Of a stretch of 12,408 nt of DNA, positions 1-4,969 are shown piece by piece. The translations under genes and the position numbers were made by a program. The notes below the pieces were generated by a model. That model ran no database searches. It worked only from the letters and a program-made list of their open reading frames with translations, and had not been told where the DNA came from. Positions within the stretch are counted from its first letter, which is position 1. Each line of letters starts with the position of its first letter. This DNA comes from Cloacimonetes bacterium UBA5456 (GTDB lineage: Bacteria; Cloacimonadota; Cloacimonadia; Cloacimonadales; Cloacimonadaceae): the NCBI GenBank assembly GCA_002427325.1, contig DIQS01000038.1:48509-60916 (forward strand), read 5' to 3'.

Positions 1-8
1 TTGACGTA

Positions 9-596
9 TCATCGTTTTACCTCTATTAGTTTTTTTATTGTGTTAAAAAGTGATTTGCCTTCGAGTTCGAGATCAAAGGCGTGTTTGCTGAGATTCCATT
101 GCGTGACTAACATGCGCATGGAGCCGACGATCATGCGGAAGACGTTCATGGGATTGAGGTCGGAGCGGATCTCGCCAAGCTTTTGACCTTGCATGATATA
201 GCCCATAATCTGATCGCGATGGATGTGCATGATGGAGAGGAGGTGCTCTTCAAAAGAATGGTCGTTTTGGAAAAGCTCTTCGCTGAACATCACCATCGCC
301 AGTTCGGGGTCTTCTTTGAACATTTCATAGCGGCTCATCACGAAATAGCGGATCTTTTCCATGGGAGAGAGGTCTTTGGATTCTATGCTGGAAATAACCT
401 GACAGGAGATGTTTTCAAAGTGATGGAGGATCATCTTGATGAGGTCTTTCTTGCTGTCGAAATGACGGTATAAGGCGGCGTCAGTGACCCCGAGCTCGGC
501 AGCGATATTCTTGGTGGTCAGTTTTTCATAGCCTTCGCGGGCGATGAGCCCAATCGCGGCTTGAACGATTTCCATCTGTCTTTTGGTCATTTCCAT
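9..596 (-). CDS. TetR/AcrR-family transcriptional repressor
   Basis: A 195-residue protein with the classic TetR layout. The N-terminal helix-turn-helix lies at about residues 28-50 (TTKNIAAELGVTDAALYRHF, followed by DSKKDL). The helical remainder of about 140 residues is the usual ligand-binding and dimerisation part and matches no ligand class I recognise. The start at 596 is preferred over the Met two codons later because AGGA (plus-strand tcct, 607-610) lies 10 bases upstream. Family members are dimeric cytoplasmic repressors released by small molecules. The upstream region holds two inverted repeats and a promoter-like sequence, so autorepression is likely (inference). Any co-transcribed target would lie left of base 1, outside the window. 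The divergent toxin-antitoxin-like genes are a less likely target. The family call is secure; the ligand and regulon are unknown. Confidence 0.93.
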   Translation of the reverse strand: MEMTKRQMEIVQAAIGLIAREGYEKLTTKNIAAELGVTDAALYRHFDSKKDLIKMILHHFENISCQVISSIESKDLSPMEKIRYFVMSRYEMFKEDPELAMVMFSEELFQNDHSFEEHLLSIMHIHRDQIMGYIMQGQKLGEIRSDLNPMNVFRMIVGSMRMLVTQWNLSKHAFDLELEGKSLFNTIKKLIEVKR

Positions 597-618
597 GCGT
601 TGTTTATCCTTGTTTTAT

Positions 619-638
619 TGAGTGTAAGGAAGCACTCA
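619..638 (-). promoter_or_regulatory. Candidate TetR operator (inverted repeat 1)
   Basis: TGAGTG, eight bases, then CACTCA forms a perfect 6-bp inverted repeat. One further outer pair (617/640) also matches. It lies 23-42 bases upstream of the repressor start and just downstream of the likely -10, so a bound dimer would cover the transcription start. Symmetry and placement fit an autoregulatory TetR operator; binding itself is inferred. A half-site-like TTGAGTG recurs at 745-751. Confidence 0.5.
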
Positions 639-642
639 CTAA

Positions 643-672
643 CCAAGATAATCGGGTAGCATATCTTGGCAA
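643..672 (-). promoter_or_regulatory. Likely promoter of the TetR gene, embedded in inverted repeat 2
   Basis: On the minus strand TTGCCA (672-667), 16 bases, then TATCTT (650-645) resembles a -35/-10 pair. It would start transcription near 638. The two boxes lie within a perfect 8-bp inverted repeat, CCAAGATA (643-650) and TATCTTGG (662-669), separated by 11 bases. The repeat could be a second operator, because a protein bound there would cover both promoter boxes. The promoter match is moderate; the repeat is seen directly. Confidence 0.4.
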
Positions 673-780
673 GAAAAATCTTTGAAGTCCTTTGCTTCTC
701 TATGGGTTAAGAAAGCCTATTAATTTAATATGCAATAGCTTAGATTGAGTGAAAATAATTTGTGGATGGCGCGATAATCC

Positions 781-809
781 TTGACATCAATCGACATCTA
801 CATTATTGT
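781..809 (+). promoter_or_regulatory. Promoter for the toxin-antitoxin-like cassette
   Basis: A perfect TTGACA (781-786) is followed after exactly 17 bases by TATTGT (804-809, four of six matches to TATAAT). Transcription would begin near 816, giving a leader of about 48 bases before the start at 864. The rest of the 597-863 spacer holds the TetR control region and an imperfect A+T-rich inverted repeat (713-721 with 734-741). No gene was seen there. Confidence 0.5.
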
Positions 810-863
810 GGAATCAGAGAATAAAGAAAGTGGAAGCAAAGTATAGACGCAAAAGAGAATGAT

Positions 864-1136
864 ATGCCAGAAGACACGCTTAAAAATCTACTAAAGAAAA
901 ACGCTGGTTTGTTTTGGTGGGTTCCTGCGGAGAAGATCGAAGATCTGCCCGTGGAATCCCTAGTGGAAGCTATTCTCAATTATGGCACTATGGAGCAATT
1001 GCGAGAGCTATTCTCTGAAATTGGTGTGGAAAAGGTTGCAGATATCTTTCGAGAACAAGTGAAAAGAACTCGTAAAGTTTATTTGCCACAGGTTGAAAAC
1101 TATTTTAGACTTTATTTTGATAAATATGTACCTTGA
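864..1136 (+). CDS. Small antitoxin-like protein (DUF6922-like pattern)
   Basis: A 90-residue, mainly helical, charged protein without signal peptide or membrane segment. It shows LFW at 16-18, the stretch ILNYGTMEQLRELFSEIG at 37-54 and NYFRLYF near the end. From memory this resembles the short DUF6922-type proteins (LFW near the start, a central LEYGD-like helix) that commonly precede AbiEii/DUF1814 nucleotidyltransferases; I could not run a search. The next gene begins inside this one, 11 bases before the stop, so the pair is probably translationally coupled. By position it would be the antitoxin (inference). It is much shorter than AbiEi antitoxins (about 200 residues) and lacks their winged-helix region. 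The ribosome site is weak (AAGAGA, about 7 bases upstream). Confidence 0.65.
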   Translation: MPEDTLKNLLKKNAGLFWWVPAEKIEDLPVESLVEAILNYGTMEQLRELFSEIGVEKVADIFREQVKRTRKVYLPQVENYFRLYFDKYVP

Positions 1137-1737
1137 AGTATTAAAGCCAGAACAAGCAAGATTGCTGCCGCTCATAAAAGCTTTCAATTCCATGTTTTAC
1201 CTCGTTGGTGGAACGGCGGTTGCGCTTCACATCGGGCATAGGTATTCCTTGGATTTCGAACTTTTTTCCAACGAGGAGATTCATGTCGGCCGGATTAAAA
1301 GCAAGCTAAAGCGCTTGGGCTATTCGATACAAAGTATATTGTATGAAGATCGCTCACAGCTTAATTGTGTGATTGACGGTGTGAAGCTAACTTTTTACCA
1401 TTTTCCATATCAGATTGAGGCATCGTGTTGTTTTGATGGCTGGATCAATATGCCGGATTTATTGACATTGGGTGCTATGAAGGTTTTCGCTTTAGGTGGA
1501 AGGGGAAAATGGAAAGATTATGTCGATCTGTATCATATTTTCAAAGATCACCATTCTTTGAGTGAAGTTTGTGAACGAGCAAATGCAGTTTTTGGCGATG
1601 CTTTTAATGAAAAACTCTTAAGACAGCAATTGGCGTTTTATGATGATATTAGTTTTGAAGAGGAAGTTGAATTTCTTAGAGAAAAGATAGACCAAATGGA
1701 TGTGAAAAGCTTTCTTATAGAGCTTGCGCTAAAATAA
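1126..1737 (+). CDS. AbiEii/AbiGii-type (DUF1814) nucleotidyltransferase, putative toxin
   Basis: A 203-residue protein of the AbiEii/DUF1814 nucleotidyltransferase-like family. Near the N-terminus it has the nucleotide-binding signature LVGGTAVAL (26-34), then GHRYSLDFELF (37-47). The later DLLTLGAMKVFAL (111-123) and GKWKDYVDLY (127-136) carry the conserved Lys and Asp positions. Family members are toxins of type IV-like modules or abortive-infection systems that transfer nucleotides to RNA or other targets; the substrate here cannot be read. The metal motif is D43-x-E45 rather than the common D-x-D, which keeps the acidic charge. ATG 1126 was chosen over an upstream in-frame TTG (1093) because family proteins typically begin just before a LKPEQ-like segment and the short overlap suits coupling. 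Codons look more A+T-rich than in neighbouring genes, hinting at acquisition. Confidence 0.85.
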   Translation: MYLEVLKPEQARLLPLIKAFNSMFYLVGGTAVALHIGHRYSLDFELFSNEEIHVGRIKSKLKRLGYSIQSILYEDRSQLNCVIDGVKLTFYHFPYQIEASCCFDGWINMPDLLTLGAMKVFALGGRGKWKDYVDLYHIFKDHHSLSEVCERANAVFGDAFNEKLLRQQLAFYDDISFEEEVEFLREKIDQMDVKSFLIELALK

Positions 1738-1743
1738 TGACAG

Positions 1744-2004
1744 ATGATGAGTACAGGAAAGCTGATAGATATTGATTGCCAATGCGGATATAAGCTCTTT
1801 CGCTATTTCAAGGCGGGGAAGGGGAGGTTGATCAAGTGTATGATAGACCGCATCCACGAGGACTTCGTTGGCTTAAAAGGTGCGGAGACCTTTTCGCGTC
1901 CTGTGTGCCCCGCATGCCAAAAAGAGCTGGGTATCATCATGATGATCCATGGCAAGCCTGCGCTAAAGCTCAATCAGGGGACGATTAAGAGCGTCAGGAT
2001 TTGA
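1744..2004 (+). CDS. Small zinc-ribbon-like protein of unknown function
   Basis: An 86-residue protein with two cysteine pairs, C12-Q-C14-G and C55-PA-C58, spaced as in small zinc ribbons; C32 is an extra cysteine. Between them lies a basic stretch (FKAGKGRLIKCMIDRI). The C-terminus ends in a distinctive KPALKLNQGTIKSVRI. I recognise no named family and assign no function; metal binding is inferred from the cysteines. It starts only 6 bases after the toxin stop, so it may be read from the same transcript, but its base composition is closer to the flanking chromosome. A second Met directly follows the first (1747), and no clear ribosome site separates the two. It is probably a host gene against which the toxin cassette lies. 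Confidence 0.6.
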   Translation: MMSTGKLIDIDCQCGYKLFRYFKAGKGRLIKCMIDRIHEDFVGLKGAETFSRPVCPACQKELGIIMMIHGKPALKLNQGTIKSVRI

Positions 2005-2044
2005 TGAGCAGTAGTGCTTGGCTTCAGCCGGCTTCTAACTCAAC

Positions 2045-2276
2045 ATTTGCGAAGCAAATACTGTCTTTGGGCAGGCGACATCCTGTTGCCTGAGAAAACG
2101 CAGTTTTCTATCTGGTCGGGCAACGCCCCTGTTGCCCCCGAACCCGCAAAAAACGTGCGCAGCACATCCAAGCAAACGTGAGCACAGCGAGCTAACTTTT
2201 ACTGCCGCTCGTGGCAACGAGAGCGTTCCCACACCGCCCGCGGCAGCACAGTTCACCCAAATGAGCTGACGCTCAT
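2045..2276. repeat. Array of miniature palindromes (non-coding)
   Basis: Short, nearly back-to-back inverted repeats fill this stretch. ATTTGC/GCAAAT (2045-2059, loop 3). GGCAGG with CCTGTTGCC (2070-2090, bulged). AGAAAAC/GTTTTCT (2093-2109, loop GCA). GGGCAAC/GTTGCCC (2118-2137, loop 6). GTGC/GCAC (2155-2165, loop GCA). CGCTCGT with ACGAG-a-GCG (2206-2225, one bulge). ATGAGC/GCTCAT (2261-2276, loop 4). The stems differ in sequence, so the shared feature is the hairpin form. An open frame on the minus strand across it is judged spurious. This is likely a structured intergenic repeat element; its function is unknown. Confidence 0.6.
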
Positions 2277-2308
2277 GCGGCAATAAGATGTTACCGCCCC
2301 AAACCCCT

Positions 2309-2346
2309 ATCCGTGTTAATCCGTTCAATCCGTCCAATCCGTGTTC
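2309..2346. repeat. Short tandem ATCCGT repeat
   Basis: ATCCGT occurs at 2309, 2319, 2328 and 2337, with periods of 10, 9 and 9 bases. The linkers are GTTA, TCA, CCA and GTTC. On the minus strand this reads as repeated ACGGAT-TGG / ACGGAT-TGA units. I recall ACACGGATTAACACGGATT-like tracts scattered between genes in many FCB and planctomycete genomes, so this is probably a member of that dispersed class (from memory, not searched). It directly abuts the palindrome array. Confidence 0.6.
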
Positions 2347-2715
2347 TATCATCCACCCAGTCAAGCAAATAACAAATCAACCAAGAACTAAGTAACTGAA
2401 ATCTAATCAAGTTTACATAACATGGTTATGCTTAATATCTTTTTCAAAATTATTTCAGGCTTCATTTATCAAGCACTTACGAGACTGACCGAAAAATTAG
2501 TTACCTGTATTGTCACCATTTTTCGATTTTGGGCTCCTATAGAGAGTAGAGGATAATTTTTGTGAGAGAATTGCTTTTGCTTTGCTCCGAAAGAAGGCTC
2601 TTGAAAGCACTATGCAATCAGGGTTTTGCACAAAACTATTGACAAAAGAATGCCCATCAAAGAGCTTGAAAGCCACGAAAATTAAGCCTAAATAAAAGAT
2701 AAGGAATATAAAAGG
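2347..2715 (+). other. A+T-rich intergenic leader upstream of hydE
   Basis: No credible coding region was found. Visible elements are a hairpin CATAAC/GTTATG (2416-2430, loop ATG) and a dyad GTTTTG-CA-CAAAAC (2623-2636). The dyad lies two bases before a perfect TTGACA (2639-2644) that lacks a good -10 at normal spacing. A second possible pair is TTGAAA (2666-2671) and TAAATA (2689-2694), 17 bases apart. The octamer TTGAAAGC occurs twice (2601-2608 and 2666-2673). The hydE promoter probably lies at 2639-2694, but which boxes are used is unclear. Confidence 0.35.
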
Positions 2716-3765
2716 ATGCGTCCGAACAAACAGGAAATCATCGACATGCTCAGCGTTCGCGGGGAGGAGGAGCTCAATGCTCTCTTTGCGCGGGCTTATG
2801 AGGTCAAAAAGAAATACGTGGGAACCACTGTATATTTTCGCGGTCTCATCGAGATCAGCAATATCTGTTCAAAGAATTGCTATTATTGTGGAATCCGCAG
2901 CGAAAACCCCAATTTCCCGCGCTATAGTATCTCTATGGACGAGGCGCTGCAAGAGGCGAAATGGGCTTTTGATCAGCGTTATGGCAGCTTGGTGATACAG
3001 GCTGGGGAGCGCATTGACACGCAGTGGACAGATTTTATCGCCGAGCTGGTGCGCAAGATCAAGGAGATGTCTTCCGGTAAGTTGGGCATCACGCTTTCTT
3101 TGGGCGAACAGACCGAGGAGACCTATCAAAAGTGGTTCGACGCCGGTGCTCATCGCTATTTGTTGAGGGTGGAGACCACCAATCGTGAGCTCTATAAAAA
3201 GCTGCATCCTGCTGACCACCGTTTTGAGGATAGACTTCTCTCTCTCGAGCGTTTGCGCAAGGTGGGCTATCAAACCGGAACGGGGGTGATGGTGGGCTTG
3301 CCGGGTCAGAGCATTGAAGATATCGCCGATGACATATTGTTTTTCTATGACCAAGACGTGGATATGCTCGGCATGGGTCCCTATATCCCTCATCAGGATA
3401 CGCCGCTGAATCACTTGGTGGAGGCTTTTGATCCCACTGAGGCCTTCACTCTGGGGCTCAAGCTCATCGCCGCCTGTCGCATCGCACTCAAAGACGTGAA
3501 TATCGCCGCTTCCACTGCCCTGCAAGCACTGCATCCACAGGGACGCGAGCGGGGACTTTTAGCGGGTGCAAACGTGCTTATGCCCAATATCACGGACACC
3601 AAATATCGTGAAGGCTATCAGCTCTATGAGGGCAAGCCGGGCATCAATGAAAACGCTGCTCAGGTGGTGCAAGAACTGCAGAGAAGCATCGAATCCATCG
3701 GCGAAACAGTAGGCTTTGACCAGTGGGGCGATCCCAAGCACTTCTTCCGTCGCCAGGGGCAATAG
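2716..3765 (+). CDS. hydE: [FeFe]-hydrogenase maturase HydE, radical SAM protein
   Basis: A 349-residue radical SAM enzyme. FRGLIEISNIC (41-51) leads into the 4Fe-4S site C51-x3-C55-x2-C58, the SAM-cluster spacing. HydE hallmarks follow: GITLSLGEQ (124-132), HRYLLRVETTN (146-156), GTGVMVGLPGQS (188-199), GPYIPHQDTPL (221-231), STALQALHPQGRERG (266-280) and GANVLMPNIT (284-293). HydE acts with HydG and HydF in the cytoplasm to build the di-iron subcluster of the H-cluster. The only other Cys is C254, so the optional C-terminal second-cluster cysteines of some HydE proteins are absent (GKPGI at 306-310). Length and motifs argue against BioB and PylB. A ribosome site AAGGA (2701-2705) lies 10 bases before ATG. 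hydF, hydG and hydrogenase genes are not in the window. Confidence 0.92.
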   Translation: MRPNKQEIIDMLSVRGEEELNALFARAYEVKKKYVGTTVYFRGLIEISNICSKNCYYCGIRSENPNFPRYSISMDEALQEAKWAFDQRYGSLVIQAGERIDTQWTDFIAELVRKIKEMSSGKLGITLSLGEQTEETYQKWFDAGAHRYLLRVETTNRELYKKLHPADHRFEDRLLSLERLRKVGYQTGTGVMVGLPGQSIEDIADDILFFYDQDVDMLGMGPYIPHQDTPLNHLVEAFDPTEAFTLGLKLIAACRIALKDVNIAASTALQALHPQGRERGLLAGANVLMPNITDTKYREGYQLYEGKPGINENAAQVVQELQRSIESIGETVGFDQWGDPKHFFRRQGQ

Positions 3766-3767
3766 GA

Positions 3768-3784
3768 TTAATCATGTTGATTAA
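3768..3784 (+). terminator. Weak A+T-rich stem-loop after hydE
   Basis: TTAATC, a 5-base loop, then GATTAA (3768-3784) begins 2 bases after the hydE stop codon. The stem is A+T-rich and no T-run follows, so it is at best a weak terminator or a 3'-end protecting hairpin. Read-through into the lipoprotein gene is plausible. Confidence 0.25.
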
Positions 3785-3815
3785 GCTGATTTCGGAATGG
3801 AACTTGCATAAAGAA

Positions 3816-3821
3816 TATAAT
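3816..3821 (+). promoter_or_regulatory. Possible -10 element of the lipoprotein gene
   Basis: A perfect TATAAT (3816-3821) lies in an A+T-rich stretch 35 bases before the start at 3857. No convincing -35 box is present 16-18 bases upstream, so this is a partial promoter call. A strong ribosome site GGAGG (3846-3850) follows, 6 bases before the ATG. Confidence 0.35.
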
Positions 3822-3856
3822 AGAATAAAAATATCTGACCTAAATGGAGGAAAGAG

Positions 3857-4873
3857 ATGAACAGACAGTTTTTGCTGTGTTTGATTATAGTGAGCGTTTT
3901 GCTCGCTTTCGGATGTGCCGAAAAGAACACTGCTTATGTTGACAAAAGTGCCGTTAAAAAGCTCGCACAGGTGAGCGTAGTCGGCAATCCGTCGCAGATC
4001 GACACCGGAGATAACTATGCCTTTGTCGCTCTTGATCAGGGAGGCTTGGCGCAGATTAATCTGAGCAATTTCAAGCTGAATTGGTATCCTGAGATGAGTG
4101 CCGAAGATGGCAGTATGATCAAGTTTTGGAGGAATCGCCGGCTTGCCTATATCGAGGAAACGGATTGTCTTTTCCTCTATGAAGTTCAGACGACGGACAA
4201 GTTTCATGTGATCAGCACGGCAGACCCGGATACGCTCAAGGTCGTTGACGCCATCACGGGTGGCACAGCCAGCGTGCAAGACATCTATGCTCGCGCTTTG
4301 GATGAGCCCTTGGATCACAACACCATGGAGATTGTGTTTTGCTCTCAAAGCATGAACCTGAACTATGCCCTCTATGACGGGGTGCTCTATCCGGGCTCCA
4401 TCTATGGAAATAACACGCACTTGTTCCTCTCCGGAGTCTATGTTGAGGGTGATTATATCTATGCCGCAGCACAACAAAACGGGCTGGCTATCTTTAACAA
4501 GACAGATGGCGCACTCATTAGCAATGTGGTGACAGGCGGAGAGGCTCAAAAGCTTGTGGTGAAAGATGGTTATGCCTATATCGCAGCGCGTCAGAGCGGA
4601 CTCAAGATCGTGGACGTTCGCGACGTGAACAATCCTGTTTTGGTGGGAAGCTATGACACCACGGGTCATGCCACTTTTGTGGACTATTCCCGTGGGCATG
4701 TTGCGCTCAGCTCAGGCGGCGGCGGTGCATATCTTCTTGACGTGAGCAATCCTGCTGCACCCAAACTCAAAGAGCGCATCACCGAATGCGGCTATGTAAA
4801 TTCTGTAAAAATGTCAGGAGATATCCTCATCGTTGGTTCACGCGATGATGGCGTCTTCTTCTATGAGTTTTAA
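3857..4873 (+). CDS. Secreted lipoprotein with LVIVD-type beta-propeller repeats
   Basis: A 338-residue exported protein. It has a short basic N-terminus, a hydrophobic stretch (FLLCLIIVSVLLAFG) and a lipobox-like AFG-C with the lipidated Cys at 20. Repeats of the LVIVD kind follow, a strand with GYAYIA or similar then SGLKIVDVR: QGGLAQINLSN (61-71), QQNGLAIFNK (206-215), RQSGLKIVDVRDVNNP (245-260), GGGGAYLLDVSNP (287-299) and a final RDDGVFFYEF. The middle (75-190) is less regular. Such repeats form beta-propellers in cell-surface proteins of unknown ligand; I infer a membrane-anchored scaffold or binding role. GGAGG lies 6 bases before the ATG. It sits between hydE and the C25 gene in the same direction, with a strong stem-loop shortly after its stop. 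Confidence 0.8.
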   Translation: MNRQFLLCLIIVSVLLAFGCAEKNTAYVDKSAVKKLAQVSVVGNPSQIDTGDNYAFVALDQGGLAQINLSNFKLNWYPEMSAEDGSMIKFWRNRRLAYIEETDCLFLYEVQTTDKFHVISTADPDTLKVVDAITGGTASVQDIYARALDEPLDHNTMEIVFCSQSMNLNYALYDGVLYPGSIYGNNTHLFLSGVYVEGDYIYAAAQQNGLAIFNKTDGALISNVVTGGEAQKLVVKDGYAYIAARQSGLKIVDVRDVNNPVLVGSYDTTGHATFVDYSRGHVALSSGGGGAYLLDVSNPAAPKLKERITECGYVNSVKMSGDILIVGSRDDGVFFYEF

Positions 4874-4908
4874 TTGACTATTAAAAACAAAGTTTAATAT
4901 GAGGCAGT

Positions 4909-4938
4909 GAACCTGAAGTTTATCAAAGCTTCGGGTTC
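4909..4938 (+). promoter_or_regulatory. Strong stem-loop between the lipoprotein and C25 genes (leader hairpin or attenuator)
   Basis: GAACCTGAAG (4909-4918) pairs with CTTCGGGTTC (4929-4938) over 10 bp with one U-G wobble. Three further inner pairs (4919-4921 with 4926-4928, one a wobble) close on the tetraloop ATCA. A T-rich tail (4939-4948) follows. It lies 36 bases after the lipoprotein stop and 31 bases before the chosen C25 start. It could be a partial terminator/attenuator setting the ratio of the two genes. A weak TTGACT (4874-4879)/TAATAT (4895-4900) pair with a short 15-base spacer could instead place the hairpin at the very 5' end of the C25 mRNA. Confidence 0.5.
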
Positions 4939-4969
4939 TTGCTTTCTTATGGGGAATCTGAGAATTAGT

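Noticed and set aside
1093..1125. TTG start 11 codons upstream for the nucleotidyltransferase
   Set aside because: It would overlap the antitoxin-like gene by 44 bases and add residues not typical of the family N-terminus; ATG 1126 with an 11-base overlap is simpler.
2045..2346. CRISPR array or classical REP cluster
   Set aside because: Stems differ from each other in sequence and there are no regular spacers; the ATCCGT units are too short and too closely spaced for CRISPR.
2035..2364. 109-codon open frame on the minus strand
   Set aside because: It starts at TTG without a ribosome site, spans the tandem ATCCGT repeat and the hairpin array, and has a repetitive composition (GLDGLNGLTRI) that reflects the DNA repeat. 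No recognisable protein pattern.
3644..4699. 351-codon open frame on the minus strand
   Set aside because: It lies antisense to hydE and the lipoprotein gene, both with strong motifs, ribosome sites and a signal peptide. The antisense translation shows no family pattern and is a codon-bias shadow.
4907..4969. GTG start 21 codons upstream for the C25 protein
   Set aside because: GAGG ends only 2 bases before the GTG, the added residues spoil the signal peptide, and the segment is occupied by a strong stem-loop. ATG 4970 gives a textbook signal sequence.
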